Below are positions 51,970 to 62,218 of a stretch of 64,000 nucleotides of DNA, piece after piece. The stretch comes from Methylobacterium sp. 2A (GTDB lineage: Bacteria; Pseudomonadota; Alphaproteobacteria; Rhizobiales; Beijerinckiaceae). Location: assembly GCF_009806555.1 (NCBI RefSeq), contig NZ_VUOK01000003.1:310001-374000 (forward strand). Direction: 5' to 3'. The translations under genes and the position numbers were made by a program. The notes below the pieces were generated by a model. That model worked only from the letters and a program-made list of their open reading frames with translations. It did not search any database and was not told the DNA's origin. The stretch's first letter is position 1. Each line of letters opens with the position of its first letter.

Positions 51970-52566
51970 TCAGCCCCGAGCGCCCGTCCCGGGCTCGAAG
52001 GTGGCAACACGGTAGAGATAGAGCACGAGCGCCAGGATCAACACGCCATTGCCGATCGGCTCGACGAAACGGCCCACCAGGAGGTAGTTCTCGCCAAGCC
52101 AGTATCCGGCCGCCGTCAGCAGCCCGGTCCAGACGATCGTGCCCAGGGTCGAGCAGACCAGAAAGGGCGTGAGCGGCATTGCGGCAACCCCGGCCGGCAC
52201 CGAGATGAGGCTGCGCACGCCCGGGACGACGCGACCGATCAGAACGGTCACGCCACCGCGTCGGGCGAACCAGGCGCCGACCCGGTCGACCTCCGCCGGG
52301 CTCAGGGTCAGCCAACGACCATGCCGGGCGGCGAAGCGTCTCAGGCGCTCGCGCCCCAGCCAGCGCCCCACGCCGTACCAGATCAGCGCTCCGGAGAGCG
52401 ATCCGGCCGAGCCGGCGAGGAACACGCCGACGAGGCTGAGTTCGCCGCGTGCCGCGGCAAAGCCTGCCAACGGCATGATAAGCTCGGAGGGGATCGGCGG
52501 GAAGATGTTGTCGACCAGCATCAGCAGGAAGACGCCGAAGGAGCCGGTCTGCTCGATCGCAATCAC
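51970..52566 (-). CDS. DedA-family membrane protein
   Basis: 198 residues with the DedA wording: DNIFPPIPSELIMPLAGFAAARG (about 19-41), GSAGSLSGALIWYGVGRWLG, FARRGGVTVLIGRVVPGVRSLISVPAG and GTIVWTGLLTAAGYWLGENY. DedA proteins are inner-membrane phospholipid flippases or scramblases supporting envelope homeostasis and proton-motive force; the glutamate (SE) and arginines (GR..PGVR) typical of the family are present. Upstream of the antiporter and divergent from a phospholipase D gene; the three form an envelope-linked group. Confidence 0.9.
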   Translation of the reverse strand: MIAIEQTGSFGVFLLMLVDNIFPPIPSELIMPLAGFAAARGELSLVGVFLAGSAGSLSGALIWYGVGRWLGRERLRRFAARHGRWLTLSPAEVDRVGAWFARRGGVTVLIGRVVPGVRSLISVPAGVAAMPLTPFLVCSTLGTIVWTGLLTAAGYWLGENYLLVGRFVEPIGNGVLILALVLYLYRVATFEPGTGARG

Positions 52567-52745
52567 AATCCAGTCGACCAGCGCAATCTCCCCTCAAGCG
52601 GCACCGAGCCGCGGCCTTCACCGCCGCGGTTCACGTCGGGAACGCGCCGAGTAGGCGCGGGTTCATACCGGGGCGCCAAAGCGAAGCCCGCATCGTGCCA
52701 GCGCGACGATGCAGCGAGCAGGTATCGGGAGAACGAGACGCGCTG

Positions 52746-54266
52746 ATGCATCATCCACCCCACACGGCACCGGTCGCGCTCACAGGCGGCACAGAGTTGC
52801 TGCAGCCAAGCTTGACCTGCTGGCGTATCGAGCGGACAGCGCGTTTTGCCCCGATCATCGATGCTGCCGCATACTTCGCTCATCTGCGCAGCGCTCTCTT
52901 GGGCGCCCGCCATGCGATCCTGTTCATCGGCTGGGAGTTCGATACTCGCATCAAGCTCGATCCCGATCACCCGCTGCCGGGCTTGCCGGAGGAGCTTGGG
53001 CCGTTCCTGGCGGAACTCGGTCGGCGCAGGCCAGAGCTCAGCATTCGGGTGCTGCAGTGGAATTTGGGGCTCCTTGGCACCCTGGCGCGCGGAACTACGC
53101 CACTCTACCTCCTGAATTGGATGCGCGCTCGCGGCTTCCAGTTCCGACTCGACAGCGCCCACCCGCCGGGGGCCTCGCATCACCAAAAGATCGTGGTGAT
53201 CGACGATGCGCTCGCCTTCTGCGGCGGCATCGACATGACAGACGACCGCTGGGATACCCGCGCCCACGATGATCATGATGGACGGAGGGTGCGCCCGTCA
53301 GGGCGACCCTACGCGCCGTTCCACGATGCCACGGTCGCGGTAGACGGCGCGGCTGCCGCGGCCCTGGGTACCCTCGCTCGCGAGCGCTGGCGGCATGCCA
53401 CCGGCGAGCGGATCGCGCCGCCCGGTCCGCCCGTGCAAGATCCTTGGCCTGATGGGTTGACGCCGCTTCTGCGCGACGTGGCGGTCGGAATCGCTCGGAC
53501 CGCGCCTGCCTATCATAGCCGCCCTGGCGTGCATGAGATCGAGCAACTCTACCTCGCCGCCATCACAGCCGCTCGGCACACGATCTACATAGAGAGCCAA
53601 TACTTCGCCGCACGCTGCGTCGCCGAGGCCGTTGCTGCCCGCCTACAGGAGCCGGATGGAGCCGAGATCGTTGTCATCAACCCAGCTCGCGCCGTCGGTT
53701 GGCTTGAGGAAAAGGCGATGGGGCGGGGCCGAAGCCGCGTCCTGGCACACATCCGCTCCGCGGATCGCTATGGGCGCTTCCGCATCTACCGTCCCGTGAC
53801 GGCGAACGGGCAGCCGATCTACGTGCATGCAAAGGTGATGATCGTCGACGACCGGGTGCTGAAGATCGGCTCATCCAACCTGAACAACCGCTCGATGGGT
53901 CTGGATACGGAATGTGATTTGGCCGTCGAAGCCGCGTCCGATCAAGGAACCGATCGAGCGGTCGCGGCGGGAATCCGCGGCTTGCGGAACGCTCTTCTAG
54001 GCGAGCATCTCGGCGTTCCGCCGGATGAGGTCGCAAGATCGCATTCCCGCACGGGCTCGCTCATCACCACGATCGAGGCCCTGCGCCGGGAGGCGGGGCG
54101 TACCCTGGTCCCGCTCGACGCATCAGCTGTTGAGGTCGTGAAGCCGTTGAGCGACGGTGAGCTTCTTGACCCCGAGCGGCCCGAGCCGGTCTGGCGGGCT
54201 GCGATGCACGCCTTGGCCGCCAAGCGCCACCGTGTAGCCGATCCCGCAGCATTCCTTGAATGGTGA
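52746..54266 (+). CDS. phospholipase D / cardiolipin-synthase-like protein
   Basis: 506 residues from ATG 52746. Two HKD motifs are intact: HHQKIVVIDDALAFCGGIDM (about 157-176) and HAKVMIVDDRVLKIGSSNLN (about 360-379). These form one active site for phosphatidyl transfer or phosphodiester cleavage. No signal peptide or clear membrane helices, so a cytosolic or peripheral PLD is likely, unlike cardiolipin synthases with N-terminal helices. Divergent from the DedA gene, sharing a short intergenic region; a role in lipid turnover at the envelope is inferred. Confidence 0.9.
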   Translation: MHHPPHTAPVALTGGTELLQPSLTCWRIERTARFAPIIDAAAYFAHLRSALLGARHAILFIGWEFDTRIKLDPDHPLPGLPEELGPFLAELGRRRPELSIRVLQWNLGLLGTLARGTTPLYLLNWMRARGFQFRLDSAHPPGASHHQKIVVIDDALAFCGGIDMTDDRWDTRAHDDHDGRRVRPSGRPYAPFHDATVAVDGAAAAALGTLARERWRHATGERIAPPGPPVQDPWPDGLTPLLRDVAVGIARTAPAYHSRPGVHEIEQLYLAAITAARHTIYIESQYFAARCVAEAVAARLQEPDGAEIVVINPARAVGWLEEKAMGRGRSRVLAHIRSADRYGRFRIYRPVTANGQPIYVHAKVMIVDDRVLKIGSSNLNNRSMGLDTECDLAVEAASDQGTDRAVAAGIRGLRNALLGEHLGVPPDEVARSHSRTGSLITTIEALRREAGRTLVPLDASAVEVVKPLSDGELLDPERPEPVWRAAMHALAAKRHRVADPAAFLEW

Positions 54267-55781
54267 CGGGGGTGCGGTCATGATTTCCAAACATATCGGA
54301 GTAATAGGCCATATTCTCTCCTATAAATGTTATTTCTCTGCTGATTCTTCAGACAAGATTTGTTGATTGATGAACCAAACTTTGAATTATCACTTTCTTG
54401 TGCAGTCTGATAGATTTGGTCCGATGCTTTTCCATGGTAGACCACGCCAAAATGTATATTTTTTCTAATTTCGGTGACGATATGAAAAAATCTGAAGGCC
54501 TATAGCAAACAAAAATTCGCCATCAAAGGATAGATATATTAGTTGTTGAGATTCAATATCCTATGTGCCGCTTCTCGCGAAGGCCTGATATGAGAGCCTG
54601 GTATTTTGTTCTTTGCGCGCCTGGTTCAGGGATCGGAGAGGCCGACGCAGCCTCTAACCTCGAAACGGTCCGGAAGCCGTATGGCGGCGAGAACGTGAGG
54701 GGCATGCGGCTCGGTCCCAATAACGGAGCGGCAAGCGCGGCGGATACGGCTGACGACCCATGAACGAAGTCACGTTCACCTTTCCATCATGCACGAGCTG
54801 CGCGAATACAAACTGAAGCCTCGATCACGTAGGCTTCAAATCGATGGGGACCAATTCATGGGCGGCGCAGATAGTGTTCTATGAAACGTTGCGGAGGCCG
54901 TGGGCGAAGGGGATGGGTGACCGATGAATACGCTCGTAGTCGGCGGCGCCCCTTCTTGGTTGACAGCCGCGGTCGATCTAAGCTGTCACCATCGGACTGT
55001 GATGGTCGCCGGCGGCGCCGATAGCCTGGTTAGATGCTGCAGTCGGCGGCATGCCGACTGCAACACCACGCTCTCTCTTTTGATCCAGCCGACGGAACCG
55101 ATGGTCGCTCGCCACGGATCGACGACTTCGAGTTCCAGCGAAATGAGTTCCTTCGACCGAATCGGTCGCGGCGGGCGCGTGCCTGGCGATCCCCAGGTGT
55201 GGCCGCATGGAGCGCCGCGTCCGGATCGAGCCGCCGGACGCGGCCGATCTCGCGCGCGCCGTACCGTGGCCGCCGTGTACCTGTGCCCGACGGCAGCCTA
55301 TCCGGTTCGCCATCGAGTTCGCCTGGGTGAAAGGACTTCGCTCCCAGGATGGACCGGCCCCAGGCGGGTCGGATACCCGGGGCGGGTGTGTCGATCGGGC
55401 CGACGCTAAGGCTGTCGTCCAAACCGATCACGCGCTTGAGGATACCGAGCGACAGCTGGGTCTTGCGAAGGATGTCCGCGACGGTCGTGCCAAACGCCAT
55501 GTGGTAGGTCTCGACGCGCTCTCTCATGCGAGTCTTGATATTGCGCGGCAGGGTATGGGGCGGCATCGATACGCAGTGTAAAAAGCGCAGCAATCCCATC
55601 CGCTGCGGCATCCGTCGGGCGGAAACATCGATGCGAGGAAGACGATCATCGGCTCGGGTGCAAGCCTGAACCAGGCATCGTGAAATCTCTAACGGCCGGA
55701 GCTGCTGCCTCTGGCCGCCCTGTTGCACTTGCGCCGCGACCGCACTGCTTCGTAACTGTTCGAGAACCGACGGAAGACGCC
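54267..55781. other. gene-poor region with an AT-rich island
   Basis: The stretch from about 54290 to 54560 is strikingly rich in A and T against a GC-rich background, with several stop-dense frames. The rest (54560-55780) returns to normal composition. A minus-strand frame over 55030-55815 has a protein-like middle (RMRERVETYHMAFGTTVADI) but no recognisable family or start. Probably a decayed insertion. Confidence 0.5.
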
Positions 55782-56366
55782 ATGTCCCGAATTGCCCTTT
55801 CCATCGCGCTGCCAATCATGGTTGGCCTCGCCACGGCTCAGACGGGCGCGATCGCCCGAATTGCGGCGCCGGCGGCTATCCCTTCGAGCGGCGTGCAATT
55901 GGCCCACGGCACGACCGGCCACAGAGAGCGCGATTACGAAGGGCTGCCGGCCGCCAAGGTCTCTCTGGTCGAAGCCCTGGAGATTGCCGAGGGCGAGGGG
56001 CCTGGCCGCGCTATCATGGCCGAGTTCGAGGGCGGGATTGGCAAGCCTTGCTACGAGGTCAAGCTGCTCAGCGACGATGGCAAGCTCACCCATCATCGTG
56101 TCGACGCTAATTCCGGTCAGGTGACCAAAAGCGACGATCATCCGATCGAAAGCTATTTCACTTCATTGAAACCGTCTAACCTGCGAGATGTCGATTTGAG
56201 CTTAAGGCAAGCGGCCGTCATCGCTGCGAAAACTGGCGACAAGGTCGCGGAAGCTCAAATCGAACGCGAGGATGACGGCGTGCAATACAAAATCACGGTG
56301 GTGACTAACGGCGAGGGGCACGAGGTCAAGGTCGGGGCTGACGGAAGGATCATACCGAGCAGGTAG
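55782..56366 (+). CDS. exported PepSY-domain protein
   Basis: 194 residues from ATG 55782. A signal peptide is clear (MSRIALSIALPIMVGLATAQ, then AIA). Two PepSY-like repeats follow: VSLVEALEIAEGEGPGRAIMAEFEGGIGKPCYEVKLLS (about 65-105) and DLSLRQAAVIAAKTGDKVAEAQIEREDDGVQYKITVV (about 140-180). PepSY proteins sit in the periplasm and often inhibit peptidases or act in iron and redox functions. No operon partner. Composition is less GC-extreme than the 34-44 kb block. Confidence 0.8.
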   Translation: MSRIALSIALPIMVGLATAQTGAIARIAAPAAIPSSGVQLAHGTTGHRERDYEGLPAAKVSLVEALEIAEGEGPGRAIMAEFEGGIGKPCYEVKLLSDDGKLTHHRVDANSGQVTKSDDHPIESYFTSLKPSNLRDVDLSLRQAAVIAAKTGDKVAEAQIEREDDGVQYKITVVTNGEGHEVKVGADGRIIPSR

Positions 56367-57152
56367 GACTGGCCCGGCCCCGGAGGAGCCCCACGTCCGC
56401 CCCGGCTGCATCGACTCCGCCGTCCATCGAACCGGTTCCTCGCATGCGCCGCTACGCCTCGGGATCGCCCTTGGTTCCGGACGTCTCAGGGGCGAAGCGA
56501 GCGCGGGTGTTTGCGTTGTTCTGAAAGACACGAAGCCGCCGCCAAGTGATCGGGAACGGGGGACTGGCCAGCCCGAGAGGTGTCCGAGACAGCATCGTGA
56601 TCGTGCGCACCCCGTCGCCGCGGCGGACGACGACAGTACGACATGCGTCGCAGGCGTCTTGTCGAGATCGTGAGCCTCGGCCGCTCGCCCGAATGGGCTG
56701 ATGCCTGCACTGATCGCGATCTTTCCGCCGATTGAGTCCTGCAGGCGCGAGACCGCGGTGGCGAGATCGTGGTCAACGCGGATCTCGACTGCCCATCCCA
56801 ACCGGGGCCGGGGATCTATGAGATGATCGCGACGACCCGGCGTCGATTGATCTGTCGGGTCGTCGGTTCGAGTTCGAAGACAGGTCCGACGACGTCGCAC
56901 GGGTAGGTCGACGATCGTTGCCAACCGTCGGTGGCGGCTCAGCTGCGGACGTCCTGGTTTGCCTGCGTTGTGGGCGGCAATGCGGTCGCGCGCAGTCCGC
57001 CGGATGCTTGCACAAGCAACGGGGCCAGCGTCGGAACGTTATCTCTCGCGCTTGCACCGGATCGAGGAGGGGTGGCTTTCACCAATCGTTAACCATGCCG
57101 ACGATCAATTGTCCGCGAGGGGCCTCAGTGCACAAGCGGGTTTGATGCATCG
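56367..57152. other. intergenic, no gene assigned
   Basis: About 790 bases. A minus-strand stretch near 56650-56830 (GWAVEIRVDHDLATAVSRLQ) reads like part of a protein, but no complete gene or family is recognised. Possibly a remnant. Confidence 0.4.
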
Positions 57153-57548
57153 ATGGGTGAGGTCACGGGGCGCGATCTGGCGATCGGGGGCATGCGGGTG
57201 CAGGCAGCGCGCTTGCGAGTCATTATGGAGAATCTCGCTAACGCAGAATCGACGGCGGCCACGCCGGGAGGCGACCCCTATCGACGCAGGCATGTCCTGT
57301 TCGAACCCGTCGGCGAGGATCCGTCCCCAAGGCTGCGCGTCGCCGCCAACACGTCGGCCTTTCCGCTCAGGCGGATGGCCGACCACCCTGCCGCGGACGC
57401 CGCGGGCTTGGTGAAGTTGCCCAATGTGAACAGCGTTGCGGAAACCATGGATCTCCGCAACGCCATCGGCGCCTACCAAAAGAACCTGGACGTGGTCTCC
57501 GCCTTCGAGCGGATCGAGCAAGCGACGATCGACGTCCTGAAAGCTTAG
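57153..57548 (+). CDS. flgC: solitary FlgC-like flagellar rod protein
   Basis: 131 residues from ATG 57153. The N-terminal helix QAARLRVIMENLANAEST and GGDPYRRRHVLFEP, and the C-terminal GLVKLPNVNSVAETMDLRNAIGAYQKNLDVVSAFE, match FlgC of the proximal flagellar rod, close to the usual length of about 134-140. FlgC is normally encoded with flgB, fliE and flgG; none is nearby. It may be an extra copy carried on the accessory element or a relic that is still open. The middle segment is divergent from housekeeping FlgC. Confidence 0.8.
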   Translation: MGEVTGRDLAIGGMRVQAARLRVIMENLANAESTAATPGGDPYRRRHVLFEPVGEDPSPRLRVAANTSAFPLRRMADHPAADAAGLVKLPNVNSVAETMDLRNAIGAYQKNLDVVSAFERIEQATIDVLKA

Positions 57549-58282
57549 ATAGATGTGAGTCGGAGCCGAAGGGCGCCCTCCCTCGGGAGAGCCAACATCC
57601 TCGAAGACCGAAGGAATCTCGATTCGAAGTGAGGCCCCGGTCGGCGCCGGTCAGGACCCTGCGGCCTTCCCGATCTTGGCAGAGGAACCAACGGGCCAAC
57701 TCGGTTCTGGTTGGGAGCCGCTTCCAAGCCGACCGGCAGCTCGACGCTCCCAATCGGCAGGTGCGGCGACAGGGGCCGGACGCGCGGGCCTAACAGCGAA
57801 AGGTCGCCCCTGCGTGGCCTGCGTCGACCGGCTGCCGCCCCCCGCCGAGGCGTGGCATCGGGTCTACGAACCGTTCACGGATGTGCGGGCCGCTTTGGGA
57901 AGGCGGGTAGGGTTCGTCGACGAGCGCGACCGGCTGTGACCCGAGGAGACCCGACAGGTTTTCCGGGCCCGGGCAGCGCTCGTGACAAGGACGCAGCGAG
58001 GGCCGATGCTTGGGCGGACGGAATCGGCCTCGGTCAGCTCCGCCGCGATGATCCGCCGCCCGCCTCGCTGGCCGGTCACGCGAGTTGCGGTTATGTCGCG
58101 GGGCCGGAGTCCTAGCCCAGCGGTCGAGAACGGACGTTCGGGCGCCAAGGCCCGTCGGTTCGGTGGCTTGGCCCTGCCAAGCCCGACGCGGACCGCGGCG
58201 CGGTGCACGATGGCTGGTTAAGGAGTTCTTGATATGTTCCGTGGCAGGCACGCATGTCGGGATCGATTCGGGGTCGGCTGAG
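57549..58282. other. intergenic with one small hairpin
   Basis: About 730 bases without a supported gene. GGCTTGGC (58165-58172) and GCCAAGCC (58176-58183) make a perfect 8-bp hairpin with a 3-base loop, 100 bases before the next gene. The same GCCAAGCC/GGCTTGGC arms are part of the hairpin at 11427-11471, possibly by chance. Confidence 0.4.
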
Positions 58283-58693
58283 ATGGCACGCATAACGCTC
58301 GACGGCTTCATCGAGGCGTTCGCCGCCTACCTGATAAAGCGTGGGCGCAACATGGTCAGGTTGAACGATCCCGACGTCCGGGACGGCCTATACCGCGTCT
58401 ACCTGTTCCTCGATGGGTTCGCCGGCGTGGACGGGGCCGCGGACAAGGATCTGAGGCGCTCGATCGTGAACATCAGGAACGTCTTCAGGCCCAGTCCGAT
58501 CGGCTCGTTCGATCGTTTCGAGACGCTGCTGCGCGCCAAGCAGGTGTACCTGACGGACCATCCCAACCCGTACTATCAGGACATCGTGATCAAGTTGCCG
58601 GCCGAGATGGCCGACCGGATCGTCGCCGGCCTTGACGACGCCACGTCTGATCTCGCCCGGGACAGCGTCGACCGATACCTGGCTGCCGGATGA
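58283..58693 (+). CDS. hypothetical partner of the HD-PRTase protein
   Basis: 136 residues from ATG 58283; the open frame upstream lacks coding character. Mixed helical protein: ITLDGFIEAFAAYLIKRGRN, DVRDGLYRVYLFLDGFAG, LRRSIVNIRNVFRPSPIGSF, then FETLLRAKQVYLTDHPNPYY. It ends two bases before an in-frame GTG and 10 bases before the ATG of the large HD-PRTase gene, so the two are almost certainly co-expressed. No family recognised. A small partner or inhibitor of the large enzyme is likely. Confidence 0.6.
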   Translation: MARITLDGFIEAFAAYLIKRGRNMVRLNDPDVRDGLYRVYLFLDGFAGVDGAADKDLRRSIVNIRNVFRPSPIGSFDRFETLLRAKQVYLTDHPNPYYQDIVIKLPAEMADRIVAGLDDATSDLARDSVDRYLAAG

Positions 58694-58703
58694 CGTGACG
58701 GGC

Positions 58704-61601
58704 ATGGGCGTCAGGCGGATCAAGGAGAGGCTAGACGCGGCGACCGGTTTCTGGCCGGCCCTGCACGGCGCCCTCGACGCCCTCGGCTTCGACGGAGGTT
58801 ACGTGGAGCGGCTGACCGCGCCGCCGCACGGCGGCCGTCGCAAGTACGTCAAGGATTCGGTCTGGGGCATGATGGACTTCGAGCCGCACGAGCTCGCCAT
58901 CATCGACTCCCCGCTGCTCCAGCGGCTGCGGCGGATATCCCAGCTCGGCCTGACGTTCCTGACCTATCCCTCGGCCGAGCACAGCCGGTTCTCGCACACG
59001 CTGGGCGTCACGCACGTCCTGAAGCGGCTGGTCGCATCCATCAGCGACGCCGCGCGCAGGGAGCCGATCCTGCGGGCCGGCAACGATGAGTACCAGCTCT
59101 ATGACCCGTCGGCGGACGGTGCTGTCGCACGGAGCCTCGCCCACGCCGCACTGCTCCATGACGTCGGTCACCTCGCGTTCTCGCACGCGGGGGAGACGGC
59201 CTTCTCCGCCGGGGCGGGCCTCCTGGTCGGCGGGATGGAGCTGGAGGACTTCATCGCTTGCTTCAGGGAGGAGGGGTTCGAGTCGGGCCTCTCCGAGTGC
59301 CTGTCGATCGCCGTCTGCCTGTCGCCCCGCTTCCGGGCGTTCTACGGGCGCGTGCTCGGCGCCGACGACGTCGATGGCCGGCTGCGCGAGATCTGCTGCT
59401 TCATCGGCGGCGTGCCGCACGACCCCCGGTACCCCGGCCTGGCCAACCTCATCTCCGGGGCCGCCGTCGACGCCGACAAGATCGACTACCTGAACCGCGA
59501 CGCCCGCCAATGCGGCATCCCGGTGGGCGTCGACGTGTCACGCGTGTTCCTGAACTCGGCCTTGGTCCGGATCTCGCAGGACCAGGCACTCGCCCTGAGC
59601 CGGTCGCGCATCGGCCAGACCGGAGGCGGCCGGTTCTCCGCCGGCGTGCACTTCATCGTCAACTCGTCGGGGATCGACACCTACGACGAGCTCGCCAACG
59701 CCAAGGCGGTCCTTTACCAGCGCGTCTACCTGCACCAGCTCACGCGCAACGCCGAGCAGGTCCTGTCCGAGGCCGTCCACGGGGCGATCCGCGATGCGCC
59801 CGCGACCGCCGGTCCGGACCCCAGGGACATCTTCACGTGGTTCGGGTACGGCGACGACGAGTTGCTGGCGCGCCTGTCGCGCGAGCGGGGCTCGCGCCAG
59901 ATCGCCGCCCGGCTGGTCACCCGGGATCTGCCGAAGCGGGCGTTCGTGATCTACCGGGACGCCTGCGAGCCGTTCGTGAGCCTGCGCGACGTGTTCGACG
60001 CGGGCGAGTGGGACGTGCACGACGCCCGGGGCGCGCTGGCCGACCTCGAACTGGTCTACCGACGCGCCACGTGCTGGCGCCTGTTCGACCAGCTCGTGCC
60101 GGTCGACCCGGTCGAGAGGCCGCGGCGGCTGGCGGAGCTGCGGGACCTGATCCGCCGCGAGGCCATCGCGGTCCGACGCAGCGTCGACCCGGGCTTCGTA
60201 CCCCCGGCGCCCAACGCGGCCGAGCCCTACGTCGGCCTGTCGCCGCGCTTCGAGCTCAAGCCGATCAACGAGGTGCTCGTCCGCGAGAAGAACTCGATCG
60301 GCCACAGCGGCCAGTGGACGAAGTCCGAGGAGCTGTCCAACGCGGACAATCTCGGGCGCGGCGTCGACCACGTCCACGCGGACCGCGAATGGCTCCCCTA
60401 CGTCGCGGTCGCGTGCACGAAGGTGCTCTACGACCTGCACGCGGGGACCATGGCGTCGTCGATCCCCGACGGGGCGGCAACGGGCGACGGCTCCGCCCGG
60501 GAGGGCTTCCCCGTCCGACCGCGCCTGCTTCTGCGCCTGGAAGAGGTCTGCTCGCGCACGGGCGTCGACCACGGCAGGCTGCTCGACGACATGGCGACGG
60601 CCGCCCGCGCCGGCTATTTCGGGGCCGCCGAGCGGATCGTGCCGCTCGACGGGGGGTTGCTGCCGCGGTGCGGCACCGTCGCGGCGCGCTACGCCACGTT
60701 CCGGGGGGAGGGGGGCTGGCAGGTCAGCCCGGGATCGGTGGCTGCCTTCGTCCGCCAGTTCCCGGTCGGCCTGCGTCCGGAGATGCTGTCCCTGCTGGCG
60801 GAAGGGACGATCATCACCCGCGGCGCGGTCGGGCAAGCCTTCGATCGGATGACCGCCGCGTCGCGGGCCCGGGGTGAGGGTGGAATCGTCTTCGCCCGCT
60901 TCTCGCCGAACAGCGGCAACGTGACCGGCATCGCACTGGAGCAGGAGCGCCGGGACACCTATCTCGGCGCCGGCCACGGCTTTGTCCGAAATCTGGCCGA
61001 GCTTGAGGTCCGCCTGGCGGGTGGTCCGGCCGACTGCGTCGCCTTCGTCGACGACCAGTTCGCCAGCGGCGGCCAGGCCAGCGCCCAGATCCTGCACTGG
61101 GCCGGCGTCCCGCGCGAGCGATGGCCCGCCGCGATCCAGGGCGAGCGCAACATCGACATGAGCGCCCCCGGCGACCGGACGCTGGAGCTGCTGCGGTCCG
61201 GCAGGGTCAGGCTGATGTTCGTGCACGGCACCGAGTCCGGGCGTACCCGCGTCGTCGAGACCGCGCGGTCCGCGGGCTTCGCCGACCTCGACGTCGTCTT
61301 CGACCGACTGATCCCGGCGAGCCCGATCCTGTCGGGACCGTTGCGGGAATTCCTCGCCGAGGTGGGTCGTGGCCTGTTGCGGGCCATCAGGCACGGCGAC
61401 GCTCCGGTCGACGCCGCGGCGGACGCGGCGCTCGCGGCCGACGCGGTCGGCTACGGCGGCATCGGCAGCGTCATGGTCACGCCCACCAGCGCCCCCTCGC
61501 ACGCGATCACCGCGCTGTGGTGTCCCGGCGCCTATGCCGGGCAACCCTGGCTCCCCCTGTTCCTCAGGCGCGGGTACCGGAAGCACCTCGTCTTCGGGTA
61601 G
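58704..61601 (+). CDS. HD phosphohydrolase - phosphoribosyltransferase fusion
   Basis: 965 residues from ATG 58704 (GTG 58695 possible). The N-terminal 450 residues are an HD-domain hydrolase of the dNTPase/SAMHD1 type: LLQRLRRISQLGLTFLTYPS, HSRFSHTLGVTHV, HAALLHDVGHLAFSH (about 147-161) and AAVDADKIDYLNRDA, giving the H..HD..D ligand set. The middle (about 520-640) contains an unrecognised domain with RGVDHVHADREWLPYVAVAC. The C-terminal part has a phosphoribosyltransferase PRPP loop, CVAFVDDQFASGGQAS (about 778-793). The fusion joins hydrolysis of phosphates or dNTPs to PRPP chemistry, possibly a nucleotide-depleting or signalling enzyme. Confidence 0.75.
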   Translation: MGVRRIKERLDAATGFWPALHGALDALGFDGGYVERLTAPPHGGRRKYVKDSVWGMMDFEPHELAIIDSPLLQRLRRISQLGLTFLTYPSAEHSRFSHTLGVTHVLKRLVASISDAARREPILRAGNDEYQLYDPSADGAVARSLAHAALLHDVGHLAFSHAGETAFSAGAGLLVGGMELEDFIACFREEGFESGLSECLSIAVCLSPRFRAFYGRVLGADDVDGRLREICCFIGGVPHDPRYPGLANLISGAAVDADKIDYLNRDARQCGIPVGVDVSRVFLNSALVRISQDQALALSRSRIGQTGGGRFSAGVHFIVNSSGIDTYDELANAKAVLYQRVYLHQLTRNAEQVLSEAVHGAIRDAPATAGPDPRDIFTWFGYGDDELLARLSRERGSRQIAARLVTRDLPKRAFVIYRDACEPFVSLRDVFDAGEWDVHDARGALADLELVYRRATCWRLFDQLVPVDPVERPRRLAELRDLIRREAIAVRRSVDPGFVPPAPNAAEPYVGLSPRFELKPINEVLVREKNSIGHSGQWTKSEELSNADNLGRGVDHVHADREWLPYVAVACTKVLYDLHAGTMASSIPDGAATGDGSAREGFPVRPRLLLRLEEVCSRTGVDHGRLLDDMATAARAGYFGAAERIVPLDGGLLPRCGTVAARYATFRGEGGWQVSPGSVAAFVRQFPVGLRPEMLSLLAEGTIITRGAVGQAFDRMTAASRARGEGGIVFARFSPNSGNVTGIALEQERRDTYLGAGHGFVRNLAELEVRLAGGPADCVAFVDDQFASGGQASAQILHWAGVPRERWPAAIQGERNIDMSAPGDRTLELLRSGRVRLMFVHGTESGRTRVVETARSAGFADLDVVFDRLIPASPILSGPLREFLAEVGRGLLRAIRHGDAPVDAAADAALAADAVGYGGIGSVMVTPTSAPSHAITALWCPGAYAGQPWLPLFLRRGYRKHLVFG

Positions 61602-62218
61602 GCGGCGCCATCCGGCGGTCCCGGGCGTGTCGGCGAGTTCCGTCGTCTCGGTCCGGGCGGACCGAAGTCCCGAGCACGAGCCCGGCCCACGTCGTCGGCC
61701 CCGGCGCGGAAGCCGACGCGCTCGACGCTCCGGTCGCGGGTCCAAGTCCGACTCCAACCCACCTTGTCCCCGGAGCCGGGAGCGGGGGCCCGGAGTGGTC
61801 ATGGCCAAAGCGGGCTCTCGCCTGGCCGCGCCGCGCTTTGATGACGCGTCCGTTCACGCGGCGTGCGGCCGCCTGGATGATCCGGATCGCATCGTCCTCT
61901 GCCGAGGATCGTCCTGACATCGTGGCGCCTTATCAACGGGTGAAGCCGACCTCTCGTCGCTACGCCCTCGCGCGACGCCGCGAGCGCCGATGCTGTCTGT
62001 GGCCCCGTCACGGTTGTGATCCTGCCACACCGCCCGCGGCGACGGGGTCCGTGTCCCTGATCCCCATTACGGTCGCGGCTTCGCCCTAGGCGAACTTGGG
62101 GTGCGCGACCGGTGCGGGCGGCATGACGCTTCGCGCTCGCCGGGCCGCGGGATCTCCCTCCTCCAGCCGAGCGAAGTCGCCGCCAATTCGAGCCCGACGA
62201 TCCACGAGGAGCGATGCC
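61602..62218. other. intergenic, no gene assigned
   Basis: About 620 bases downstream of the HD-PRTase gene. Open frames exist on both strands but look like shadows. No hairpin or repeat stood out. Confidence 0.4.

Noticed and set aside
55030..55815. Minus-strand 261-codon frame with RMRERVETYHMAFGTTVADI in the middle
   Set aside because: The ends are arginine-rich noise and no start, motif or family could be supported; perhaps a gene remnant.
56202..56924. Minus-strand frame with GWAVEIRVDHDLATAVSRLQ
   Set aside because: It overlaps the PepSY gene at one end and is low-complexity at the other; only about 50 residues look real.
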